Assembly (NCBI RefSeq): GCF_022347285.1
Contig: NZ_JAKRND010000019.1
Span: 1-45,249, forward strand
DNA from: Corynebacterium sp. ACRPH
GTDB lineage: Bacteria; Actinomycetota; Actinomycetes; Mycobacteriales; Mycobacteriaceae
Length of the DNA: 45,249 nt
Reading direction: 5' to 3'
Each line of letters starts with the position of its first letter. Positions within the stretch are counted from its first letter, which is position 1. Positions 8,705 to 15,804 of the stretch are shown in pieces. A model generated the notes under the pieces. That model ran no database searches, was not told the DNA's origin, and saw nothing but the letters and a program-made list of their open reading frames with translations. The translations under genes were made by a program, and so were the position numbers.

Positions 8705-9169
8705 ATGAATAATTCAAGCAAAGTCAAGTACCGCCAAGGCGCTAGTTTCCTGTTGGCCACACTTGGACGCCGTGCCGAGAGAGCATGGGCAGCTCTCCTC
8801 ACAGAGCAGGGAATTACCACCACGCAGTTCACAGCCATGGCGGCGATCGCGGAAGGCGAACGAACACAAAACGACGTAGCAATGGTTACAGCCGTTGACC
8901 CGCGAAACATCGGCGCCACAATCAAAAAGCTCACGGCGGTGGGGTGGGTTCAAGCTCGATCAAACCCCGCCGATGCGAGATCACGACTCCTCTGTTTGAC
9001 ACCCGCTGGCCAGCAGTGGTGGGACGATGTTCAGCCTGCCCTGCGTCAAGGACGTGACTCATTTTTCCAGGGACTCACCCATAGAGAGTTGACCAACTTG
9101 GAAGAACTCCTCGGAAAACTCGAGGCTGCACAATCCGACAAAGCAACGAACGGACCCGGCCATCGTTGA
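8705..9169 (+). CDS. MarR-family transcriptional regulator
   Basis: A 154-residue winged-helix regulator. The recognition region is TQNDVAMVTAVDPRNIGATIKKL (about residues 58-80), followed by the wing WVQARSNPADARSRLLCLTPAG, the signature of MarR proteins. These act as dimeric repressors released by small phenolics, oxidants or electrophiles. The ATG at 8705 is 13 bp from the start of the divergent VOC gene, with the palindrome ATGTATACAT between them. It is the natural regulator of the VOC gene and of itself. It converges on the WYL regulator gene, with 26 bp between their ends. No Shine-Dalgarno sequence is visible, so the start is less certain than the family assignment. Confidence 0.87.
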   Translation: MNNSSKVKYRQGASFLLATLGRRAERAWAALLTEQGITTTQFTAMAAIAEGERTQNDVAMVTAVDPRNIGATIKKLTAVGWVQARSNPADARSRLLCLTPAGQQWWDDVQPALRQGRDSFFQGLTHRELTNLEELLGKLEAAQSDKATNGPGHR

Positions 9170-9195
9170 TAAATGTACTGACCGGAGACATTAGT

Positions 9196-9903
9196 TCAGT
9201 GTTCGTAGGTGGCTCCGAAGTCGCTTGTCAGCCAGTCCTCGATCGAGTGCCACGGGAATATTGGCGGGTCATGAGGTCCAGGGAAGGTTGCCACATCCTC
9301 TACGCGGTCGAGGCGGAAGATGCGCCAGTCCTCGCGCATGAGGTCGTAGGCAATGAGGTACCAGCGTTGCTGGCGCAGGAAGTGTCGATACGGTTCGATG
9401 GTCCGGTGCGAACGACGACCATGCTGGTCGGTGTAGCCGAAGGTGACCCGCGAACTTGTCGCGATGGCGTCGGCGATCGTGCCCACGAGATTCCAATCCA
9501 CGGACGCTGGAGGTTCCCGAGAGACTTGTGTCGACAGGGCCACCGCCGCAGCCCTCTGTTTCAGCTTTTTGGGCAGGACTTGCTCGAGCTTGGCGCGTGC
9601 TGTCACAGCGGTGGCGTCGTCGGGCGACCACGCTTCGAGAACCAACAGGCTCGTGATGATCGTCGTGACCTCGTCCGCTGTCAGCAGCAACGGCGGAATC
9701 TTCATACCCGGCCGAAGAGCGTAAGTGCCGCCGGGGCCCGGGCGGGAGCGAACGTCGTAACCCAGGTCGCGCAGCCGCATGGCATCCCGACGCACGGTTC
9801 GTTCGCTGACCTGCAGCTTATCTGCCAGCTCGCGACCACCCCATTGTCCTCCTGACTGGAGCAGCGCCAGCAACTTGAGTGATCGCGTCGATGGAGTGTC
9901 CAT
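9196..9903 (-). CDS. YafY-type HTH/WYL-domain transcriptional regulator
   Basis: A 235-residue protein with an N-terminal DeoR-like HTH (GRELADKLQVSERTVRRDAMRLRDLGY, about residues 23-49), then PGPGGTYALRPG and a WYL ligand-binding domain (HRTIEPYRHFLRQQRWYLIAYD, about residues 165-187). WYL domains sense nucleic acids or small ligands, and stand-alone YafY proteins usually regulate neighbouring metabolic or oxidoreductase genes. It is divergent from the NmrA-like gene with 84 bp between starts (9903 and 9988), so it is the likely regulator of that gene. Two ATG triplets lie near the start; 9903 is the one in frame. Confidence 0.87.
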   Translation of the reverse strand: MDTPSTRSLKLLALLQSGGQWGGRELADKLQVSERTVRRDAMRLRDLGYDVRSRPGPGGTYALRPGMKIPPLLLTADEVTTIITSLLVLEAWSPDDATAVTARAKLEQVLPKKLKQRAAAVALSTQVSREPPASVDWNLVGTIADAIATSSRVTFGYTDQHGRRSHRTIEPYRHFLRQQRWYLIAYDLMREDWRIFRLDRVEDVATFPGPHDPPIFPWHSIEDWLTSDFGATYEH

Positions 9904-9987
9904 GTCTCCATGGTTCCAGAAATTGCGGACAGGATCAGGCCGGATCTGCCTCTAGAGTGGAAGCACGAACGGAAGAGAGGAATCATC

Positions 9988-10857
9988 ATGACGATCGCCA
10001 TCACGACTCCGCAGGGGAACGTTGGTCAACACTTGACGCGCATGCTCATCCGAGCCGGAGTCAGACCGCTGTTACTCACCCGCCACCCGGAGAAAATCTC
10101 GACCTCCGTTGCGGAGTATGCGGACGTGGTAAAAGCAGACTCGTTCGACCCTGACCAGATCGTTTCAGCCACCGCTGGTATAGATGCGATCTATTGGGTC
10201 GATCCCCCAACCACCTCGTCGGCTCCTCTGGCAGACTACCGGCGTGCGACGGAGTCAATCGTCGCCGCAGTTGAGGCGAACCGGATCGGACGGGTTGTTT
10301 TCCAGAGCAGCGTTGGCGCGGAAAAGCGTCACGGTGCCGGTGAAATCGATGGCCTGGCCGAGACGGAAGTCGCTCTCGATGCCTGTGACGTGGACGTCAC
10401 TCACCTTCGCTGCGGGTTCTTCTTCACTAATCTGCTGTTGGACCTGGCGTCGATCAGAACGGGGCACCTCCAGACCGTACTGCCACCCAACTTTCCGATG
10501 AGCTGGGTAGCCCCGCGAGATATTGCTGAGGTAGCAGCGCTCATCTTGCTGAATCGCAACTGGAGCGGACGCCATGTCCAGGCAGTTCACGGCCCTGAGG
10601 ACCTGACATGGTCCCAGGTCGCGACAATCCTTTCAGAAGAGCTCGACCGGGAGGTCCGAGTCGAGCAGATCAGCGATGCCCAGATGCGTGAACAGTATCT
10701 CCAGGTAGGGATGCCACCGGACATGGCCGAGGCAATCCTTGAGATGTCCACCGGTCTACGTGAGGGCTTCATCCCCGAGCAGAATCGCACCCCGCTGACC
10801 ACCACGTCGACGCATCTGCGTGGTTGGCTCCATGAGGAGCTCATCCCCGTTCTCTGA
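9988..10857 (+). CDS. NmrA-like NAD(P)-binding oxidoreductase (SDR a5-type)
   Basis: A 289-residue protein. The ATG at 9988 is preceded by GAGAGGA 7 nt upstream, a good ribosome binding site; a longer in-frame reading to 9910 is rejected. The N-terminus TIAITTPQGNVGQHLTRML is a Rossmann NAD(P) loop of the GxxGxxG type, with the first glycine replaced by Thr-Pro. VVFQSSVGAEKRH and CDVDVTHLRCGFFFTNLL are typical of the NmrA/YtfG (quinone reductase or redox sensor) group. It lacks a clear YxxxK catalytic pair, as is usual for atypical SDRs. The product may reduce quinones or sense NADP+/NADPH. Its stop is 6 bp from the left end of IS481 copy b. Confidence 0.85.
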   Translation: MTIAITTPQGNVGQHLTRMLIRAGVRPLLLTRHPEKISTSVAEYADVVKADSFDPDQIVSATAGIDAIYWVDPPTTSSAPLADYRRATESIVAAVEANRIGRVVFQSSVGAEKRHGAGEIDGLAETEVALDACDVDVTHLRCGFFFTNLLLDLASIRTGHLQTVLPPNFPMSWVAPRDIAEVAALILLNRNWSGRHVQAVHGPEDLTWSQVATILSEELDREVRVEQISDAQMREQYLQVGMPPDMAEAILEMSTGLREGFIPEQNRTPLTTTSTHLRGWLHEELIPVL

Positions 10858-10863
10858 AGAGAT

Positions 10864-11918
10864 TGAACGTGCAGGGGAAATTGCCATCGACAGGCAATCC
10901 CATATAGGGCCGCCTGCTTAATTCCAGGAGATCGAATGCCACAAGCTAACGCGGCCTTGGCGCCGCGTCACCGATTCAAAGCCACTCGTCTCGTGGTGCA
11001 CGAAGGATGGCCGATCAGTGAGGTCGCTGCTCGTTTCCAGGTGACATGGCCGACCGTGAAGAGATGGGTCGACCGTTACCGTGCCGGTGAGCCCATGCAC
11101 GATCGATCCTCTCGGCCGAAGTCGTCACCGAAAAGGACGAGCAAGGATGTGGTGAAGCGGTGCGTGAGCCTGCGGATGCGGTTGAGAGAAGGACCCGTTC
11201 GGCTCGCCGGCCGGCTCCACGTTGCCCCATCGACGGTTCACCGTATCCTGCGCTCGGCGGGTCTCAATCGCCTCTCGTAAACCGATCGAGCTACGGATGA
11301 GCCGGTTAGGCGGTACGAGCACGACCTCCCGGGGTCACTCGTACATGTCGACGTGAAGAAACTCGGAAACATCCCTGACGGTGGCGGCTGGCGCTACGTC
11401 GGTCGTCGCCATGGCGAGAAGCATCGCGCCGCAACACCGGGCAAGTCACTCAGTGCCTACGGTAGTCCAAAGCTCGGATACTCGTTCGTTCACACCGTCC
11501 TTGACGACCATTCCCGCGTCGCCTTCACCGAGGTCCACGATGACGAAACAGCTGCGACCTCAGTCGGTGTGCTGTGCCGCGCGGTGGAGTGGTTCGCCAA
11601 GCACGGCGTCACCATAGAGAGAGTGCTTTCGGACAATGGAGGTGCTTATCGGTCCAACCTGTGGCACAGCACCTGCGAAGCTCTCTCGACCATGCCGAAG
11701 CACACGCGCCCTTACCGGCCTCAGACCAACGGCAAGGTCGAGCGCTTCCATCGCACCATGGCCGACGGCTGGGCGTACGCTCGCTGCTACACCAGCGAGC
11801 AGCAACGCCGAGACGCTCTACTGCCGTGGCTGCACCACTACAACCAGCACCGGCCGCACACCGCTTGCAACAACCAGCCCCCCGTTCTCAAGACTTATCA
11901 ACGTCCCCAGCCAGTACA
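10864..11918 (+). mobile_element. IS481-family element (copy b), complete length but decayed
   Basis: The right terminal repeat at 11899-11918, read inward, is TGTACTGGCTGGGGACGTTG. A matching left repeat TGAACGTGCAGGGGAAATTG (14 of 20 positions) begins at 10864. This gives a 1055-bp element, normal for IS481. The flanks do not match (AGAGAT left, GCTAAA right), so either the left end has been rearranged or the duplication was lost. The transposase carries a nonsense codon and a frameshift. The right end stops 1 bp before the ung stop triplet, the same geometry as copy a at recG. Confidence 0.78.
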
Positions 11919-11923
11919 GCTAA
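10936..11923 (+). pseudogene. IS481-family transposase, nonsense plus frameshift
   Basis: The start ATG at 10936 has AGGAG upstream. The N-terminal HTH (WPISEVAARFQVTWPTVKRW) and second HTH (APSTVHRILRSAGLNRLS) are intact. An in-frame TAA at 11278-11280 interrupts the normal junction before the catalytic core. The core continues in the same frame with HVDVKKLGNIPDGG (D), VLSDNGGAYR (D) and GKVERFHRTM (E). A run of six C at 11878-11883 then shifts the frame. With one C fewer the protein would end [16 protein letters not shown] and stop at TAA 11921-11923, which again lies in the target outside the IS. The uncorrected frame runs antisense through ung and is not a gene. Confidence 0.85.
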
Positions 11924-12633
11924 AGCCGCCAGTCGACCGGGGCGCCACCCGATGCCTCCAGGATCGCATTTGCCCTGCTGAAGGGACGCGAACCGAAGAA
12001 GCCTCGATAGGCGGACAGCGGCGAGGGATGCGGGGATATCACGCAGCGCTCCGCGCCGATGAGCGGCGCCAGCTGCTGAGCTTGCTTACCCCACAGGATC
12101 GCGGCGAAGTGCGGGTTGGCGGCGACTTGGCGGACGGCGGCCTCGGTGATGGCCTCCCAGCCGCGGCCGCGGTGGCTACCGGCGTTCCCCGCCTGGACGG
12201 TGAGCACGCGGTTAAGCAACAGCACCCCGCGGCCGGCCCACGGAGAAAGATCCCCGCTGGTGGGGGCTGGCAGGCCGAGGTCATCTGCGTACTCGGTGTA
12301 AATATTCTTCAGCGACTTCGGCAGCGGCTCGCCCGCGGGAAGCTCCGCGGAGAACGCCAGCCCCACGGAGTGCCCAGGGGTCGGGTACGGATCCTGGCCG
12401 ACGATCAGCACTTTCACCTGCGTGGGGTCGGCCTCGAAAGCCCGCAAAATTTTTTCTGGCGCGGGCAGGATCTGCGCTCGTTGTCCCGCCTGCACCTGCT
12501 GCCCCCGCGCCTGCTGGGCCACCTGGTGCCCCTCAGCCAGCGCGCCCTCCAGCACCGACTGCAGCCCCGGCAGATACCACGCCGGGTGGATCCGCTCGAT
12601 CAGCTGGTGCGCCTGCTCCCGTACAGAATTCAC
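11920..12633 (-). CDS. ung: Uracil-DNA glycosylase (family 1)
   Basis: A 237-residue enzyme that removes uracil from DNA at the start of base excision repair. The water-activating loop [17 protein letters not shown], the [12 protein letters not shown] segment and the minor-groove loop [17 protein letters not shown] with its catalytic histidine are all present. The length is normal. The stop (TAG, 11920-11922) lies 1 bp from the end of IS481 copy b, so the insertion just spared the coding sequence. thiL lies 32 bp upstream, and the two probably share a transcript. In relatives the kinase/recG pair follows directly; here a cassette and an IS intervene. Confidence 0.96.
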   Translation of the reverse strand: MNSVREQAHQLIERIHPAWYLPGLQSVLEGALAEGHQVAQQARGQQVQAGQRAQILPAPEKILRAFEADPTQVKVLIVGQDPYPTPGHSVGLAFSAELPAGEPLPKSLKNIYTEYADDLGLPAPTSGDLSPWAGRGVLLLNRVLTVQAGNAGSHRGRGWEAITEAAVRQVAANPHFAAILWGKQAQQLAPLIGAERCVISPHPSPLSAYRGFFGSRPFSRANAILEASGGAPVDWRL

Positions 12634-12665
12634 GCCTGCTCCCTCGCCTTGTTGTGCCGTCTCAA

Positions 12666-13640
12666 CTACACCGACTGCCAGCCGGACGTAAACGGCGGGC
12701 GCCCGCCGTCGACCAACACATAGTCTCCCTCATCCGAAAGGCTACGCACAGTCCCGATGCGGCGGTAGCCGCTGGGCATGCGGGCGTCCGTAGTTCCAAG
12801 GAGAGTATGGTCCTCACCGCCGGTGTAGATCCACTCCAGAGGATTCTTGCCAGTCATCTGAGCTGCATGCCGCAGCTTCTCATCGGGTACCAGCGCCGCC
12901 CCATCCAAATCCAGGCACACCCCGGAGCGCTCCGCGATGGCACACAGGTCCACGATCAAGCCATCGGAATTATCTGTCATAGCGCTTGCCCCCGTCGCAC
13001 GCGCAACAGAGCCGCGGCCTGGCTCCAGACGCGGGGCGCAGTGCCAATCCGCCAGCTCGTTGAGAATCGGATCGTCCGCCGGGATCGCCTTGCGCGAGCC
13101 GTAGTGGCGCAGGATCGCCAGGCCCGCCGCGCTGTAACCGATCGGCCCGCTGGCGATAATCCGCTGCCCCACGCCCGCGCCGTCCAAGGTCAGTGCTGCA
13201 GCAGGCCCGGAGATCTCACCCAAGGCGGTGATGGAAATGACCAAGTCTTTGCTGGTCACAACGTCCCCGCCGACCAGCTCCGCCGCCCACGGGGAGGCTC
13301 CCTCGTCAATGCCGCGCGCAATATCCGCCACCGTCTGCAGCGGCAAATCCCCCGGCGTGGCGATCGCCATCAGGATCGCCGTCGGCCTGGCGCCCATCGC
13401 CTGAATGTCCGCGAAGTTCTGCGTCACAGCTTTCACCCCGACCTCCCACGGAGTCGAGTAGTCGAAGGTGAAGTGCCGGTCCTGAACGAGAATGTCCGTC
13501 GAGCACACGTGCCGTGAATTGGTGCCTGTGGGCTCCAACACTGCGGCGTCATCACCATTAAGAGAACTCGGTGCAGCCTGGCGGATCGCCGCGATGGTGG
13601 CGGCCTCGCCGGCCTCGGCGACGGTGAGTGAAGTACGCAT
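12666..13640 (-). CDS. thiL: Thiamine-monophosphate kinase
   Basis: A 324-residue ThiL of the PurM/ATP-grasp-like AIRS superfamily. It phosphorylates thiamine monophosphate to the active cofactor thiamine diphosphate in the cytosol. Visible motifs are [10 protein letters not shown] (ATP/Mg2+), [11 protein letters not shown] (substrate loop), [25 protein letters not shown] and the C-terminal [11 protein letters not shown]. The length is normal. The ATG at 13640 has GAAAGG upstream, so it has a conventional ribosome binding site. It is divergent from the DUF3515 gene (61 bp between starts) and is followed by ung, as in other corynebacteria. Confidence 0.95.
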   Translation of the reverse strand: MRTSLTVAEAGEAATIAAIRQAAPSSLNGDDAAVLEPTGTNSRHVCSTDILVQDRHFTFDYSTPWEVGVKAVTQNFADIQAMGARPTAILMAIATPGDLPLQTVADIARGIDEGASPWAAELVGGDVVTSKDLVISITALGEISGPAAALTLDGAGVGQRIIASGPIGYSAAGLAILRHYGSRKAIPADDPILNELADWHCAPRLEPGRGSVARATGASAMTDNSDGLIVDLCAIAERSGVCLDLDGAALVPDEKLRHAAQMTGKNPLEWIYTGGEDHTLLGTTDARMPSGYRRIGTVRSLSDEGDYVLVDGGRPPFTSGWQSV

Positions 13641-13701
13641 GCGGCCTTTCAGTCGAGTGATGCTTGGGGTACCGCGACAAGTCTAATTAAGATGGTGCGC
13701 T

Positions 13702-14982
13702 ATGAGTGACGATTCCACCTCTCCCGTGTCCACCCCGCGGTACCTTCTGGTGTTGTCGACGGTGCTGGCTATTTTGCTGATTGTTGTGGTGATCGTGGCG
13801 GCGAAGATCACGATGGATAAGAAGGTCTACGCTCCGGTGGCGATGGGGCCGGTGGATGCGCCGGAGGCATCGTCGCAGGTGTGTGCCGATTTCGTGGCGG
13901 CACTGCCGCGGGACTTAGATCGATTCCGCTCCGTGGAGGTGCGGGATCCAGCGCCAGATGGGGCCGCGGCTTATCGTGATTCTTCGGGCGCGGAGCTGTC
14001 TGTGCGCTGCGGGGTGAATGTGCCGGATCAGTACACAGTGCTATCGCCGGTGTTTACTTCTGGCGATGCACGCTGGACCGCCGTTTCCGATGCCACCCCG
14101 GGCTCTGACCTGCGTACTTGGTACGCGGTCGGGGGTTCGCCCGCGGTCGCGGTGACGGCTTCTTCCGACGTGGGCAGCGCGCTCGAGGGGGTTGGTTCTA
14201 CTCTTTCTTCTCTTTATGACGCCAACTCTCCAGCAAAGCCCGCCCCCTACCCACTGTCCGAGGCTCCGGTGGCCGGCGGCACCGGTGGTTCCGGCGGCGC
14301 TGGCGCATCCGGTGGCTCTGGCGAGACTGGCGAGACTGGCGAGGCTGGCGGCGCTGGCGGCTCCGGTGGCTCCGGTGGCTCCGGTGGCTCCGGCGAGGCT
14401 GGCACATCCGGTGATTCCGGTGGCTCCGGCGAGGCTGGCACATCCGGTGGCGCGACCGAGTCCCCAGCGTGCCGCAAGTTCCTGGAATCTCTGCCGGATT
14501 CGCTGGGCGATTGGCGCCTGGTTCACATTTCGACCGGTAGCAAGTCTGGTGGGAATACCGGCGACGACAAATCCGGCAACGGGAAGTCCAACGGCGCTGC
14601 ATCTGATGGTGGCTCCAAGGTGAAGAACCCCGATGCGCTGCCCGAGGGTGTGGACGAGTCGGTGTTCGACAAGGCTCCCAGCGGCTCGGCGACTTACCTG
14701 GCCGAAGGGCATGAGCCGGTGGTCATTCGCTGTGGCCTGGAGATGCCTGAGGCCTATGAGCCGGGAGCCAACCTAACCCAGGTAGATGACGTTCCGTGGT
14801 TCTCCGACCCCTCGCTTTCCCGCGGGTCGACGATGGGCCACTGGTATGCCCTGGGCCGGGAGCAGATTGTGGGGCTGGCGATGCCGCAATCCGCCGGCGA
14901 CAAGGTCATCACTTCCGTGACCAGCGCAATCTCTTCTTCCCTCAAGCAGACTGAGAAGCAGTCCACCCCGGCTCAGCAGTAG
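13702..14982 (+). CDS. DUF3515 membrane-anchored protein with two DUF3515 repeats
   Basis: A 426-residue protein with one N-terminal membrane segment (about residues 14-36, LLVLSTVLAILLIVVVIVAA) and the rest outside the cell. Two DUF3515-like domains are visible. The first covers about residues 60-165 (VCADFVAALPRDL, then LSVRCGVNVPDQY, ARWTAVSDATPG). The second covers about 258-415 (ACRKFLESLPDSL, then VVIRCGLEMPEAY, DVPWFSD, MGHWYALGR). Each has its pair of cysteines. Between them lies a Gly/Ser/Glu/Thr linker of short repeats (about residues 190-255). Family members are usually single-domain, about 170-200 residues; function unknown. The start has TAAGAT 8 nt upstream and no ribosome binding site, so it is probably leaderless. 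It lies between thiL and ddl, the conserved place of this family. Confidence 0.85.
   Translation: MSDDSTSPVSTPRYLLVLSTVLAILLIVVVIVAAKITMDKKVYAPVAMGPVDAPEASSQVCADFVAALPRDLDRFRSVEVRDPAPDGAAAYRDSSGAELSVRCGVNVPDQYTVLSPVFTSGDARWTAVSDATPGSDLRTWYAVGGSPAVAVTASSDVGSALEGVGSTLSSLYDANSPAKPAPYPLSEAPVAGGTGGSGGAGASGGSGETGETGEAGGAGGSGGSGGSGGSGEAGTSGDSGGSGEAGTSGGATESPACRKFLESLPDSLGDWRLVHISTGSKSGGNTGDDKSGNGKSNGAASDGGSKVKNPDALPEGVDESVFDKAPSGSATYLAEGHEPVVIRCGLEMPEAYEPGANLTQVDDVPWFSDPSLSRGSTMGHWYALGREQIVGLAMPQSAGDKVITSVTSAISSSLKQTEKQSTPAQQ
14271..14460 (+). repeat. In-gene Gly-Ser tandem repeats (DUF3515 linker)
   Basis: Degenerate 9-bp units GGTGGCTCC and variants are embedded in longer copies, for example GGCGAGGCTGGCACATCC seen twice (near 14391 and 14427). 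They keep the reading frame and encode GGSGGSGE / GEAGTSG units. Such repeats commonly change in number by slippage, so length may vary between strains. Confidence 0.8.
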
Positions 14983-15131
14983 CAGCCTGGCGCCCCCGAC
15001 GGTAGCCGCCCCGCCCAGGTCCAGCAGTAGCGGCCCTGCACACGCCACCTCTGCAGTCCCACACTCCACATCCGCAGCCCCGCGCTTCCCACCTGCAACA
15101 GGAACCTCACTCACACCATGCCGTCAGTGCC

Positions 15132-15258
15132 AAATGTCGGAAAAGTTGCAAAACGTCAAAACGCTACTCTCACCCTCGCAAGCAAAAAGCTCCTGACCTG
15201 CATGTTTGCAATATTGAAAATACGTCCCAGTAACAAATTGCAACTTTTCCGACACTTT
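15132..15258. repeat. Inverted-repeat module A
   Basis: The left arm at 15132-15151 (AAATGTCGGAAAAGTTGCAA) pairs with the right arm at 15238-15258 with one or two mismatches. The 86-base interior holds CTGACCTGCA at 15193-15202, 61 bases from the module start. Module B has the same layout with a different arm sequence. The loop is too long for an intrinsic terminator. Confidence 0.75.
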
Positions 15259-15355
15259 CGCCCTCCGCGGCCCCAAAACGGCAGCTATCCCGGCACTTCT
15301 CCTCTCCGCGGTCCAAAAATCTGCAGCCATTCCGGCACTTCCCCCTCGTGCCGGC
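15240..15355. repeat. Three tandem ~42-bp direct repeats
   Basis: Units start at 15240, 15281 and 15323. Each contains a version of GCARCTWTYCCGRCACTT followed, in the first two, by CTCCGCGG and CCAAAA; the third is partial and ends in CGTGCCGG. The first unit contains the right arm of module A, so the repeats look like amplified, diverged copies of that arm. Confidence 0.7.
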
Positions 15356-15362
15356 TAGTAAT

Positions 15363-15462
15363 GGGCACATCCCAGCCTCAATGTCATCAGAACAGAAATC
15401 CATCCCCGCAGCTGGCGAAAGAATAGGCACACCCCGGCACCAAATGTCGTTAGAACGGGAAT
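15363..15462. repeat. Pair of ~36-bp direct repeats (third arm copy plus module B arm)
   Basis: GGGCACATCCCAGCC followed by AATGTCATCAGAACAGAAAT (15363-15398) matches AGGCACACCCCGGCACC followed by AATGTCGTTAGAACGGGAAT (to 15462). The first copy has no matching right arm nearby, so it is an orphan arm. Confidence 0.65.
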
Positions 15463-15567
15463 ATGTCGCCGCGACCAAATCCCCGCAAATTAGATCGAGT
15501 CTCTGACCTGCAGGTTTAGGTTAAAGAAAACTGGTATCAATAACAGATTCCCGTTCTAGCGACATCT
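15442..15567. repeat. Inverted-repeat module B
   Basis: The left arm at 15442-15462 (core GTTAGAACGGGAAT) pairs with the right arm at 15547-15567 (core ATTCCCGTTCTAGC), 19 of 21 positions. The pairing extends outward to CCGGCACC / GCACCGG, giving about 28-bp arms between 15436 and 15573. CTGACCTGCA lies at 15503-15512, again 61 bases from the arm start, exactly as in module A. Confidence 0.75.
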
Positions 15568-15654
15568 GCACCGGAAGCTCGCCCGATGTACATCCCGAAA
15601 GGAACTAACAACCGCCCCTACAGCCGCATTTGTCTATCACCTTCACTTCTGCAA

Positions 15655-15800
15655 CAGCGGCAGAGCCAGCCAGCAAAGCCCCAGGCAGCTACTCCCAGTT
15701 AAACCAGCTCCAGCCAGAGCCAGCCAGCTAAATCAGACCCAGCCAGCTAAGCCAGAGCCGGGCAGCTACTCCCAGCTAAATCAGAGCTAGAGCCAGCAAC
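15655..15800. repeat. Degenerate CAGCC/CAGCTAA repeats
   Basis: The region repeats AGCCAGCCAGCTAA-like words. A longer unit GGCAGCTACTCCCAG followed by YTAAAYCAG occurs at 15684-15707 and 15761-15784, 77 bp apart. It ends at the ddl stop. No function is visible. Confidence 0.65.
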
Positions 15801-15804
15801 CCAG

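Larger units (their letters stand above)
14983..15804. other. 822-bp gene-free, repeat-rich region between DUF3515 and ddl
   Basis: This gap lies between two converging genes and shows no credible protein-coding gene. It contains inverted-repeat module A (15132-15258), three ~42-bp direct repeats (15240-15355), a pair of ~36-bp direct repeats (15363-15398 and 15426-15462), inverted-repeat module B (15442-15567), and CAGCC-rich repeats (15655-15800). Short open frames here have no homology-like features. The DUF3515 stop at 14982 is followed by C-rich sequence without a clear terminator. Confidence 0.75.

Noticed and set aside
11353..12723. A 456-codon plus-strand frame continuing through the region opposite ung
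   Set aside because: Its first part is the C-terminal half of the IS481 transposase; after the C-run frameshift it reads antisense through ung with no family features.
15132..15258. Retron-like msr/msd (paired arms around a conserved interior)
   Set aside because: No reverse transcriptase gene lies in the window, and two copies with different arms do not fit a single retron ncRNA.
15121..15804. Possible CRISPR array in the DUF3515-ddl gap
   Set aside because: Repeats are few, diverged, of mixed orientation and without regular unique spacers; no cas genes are nearby.
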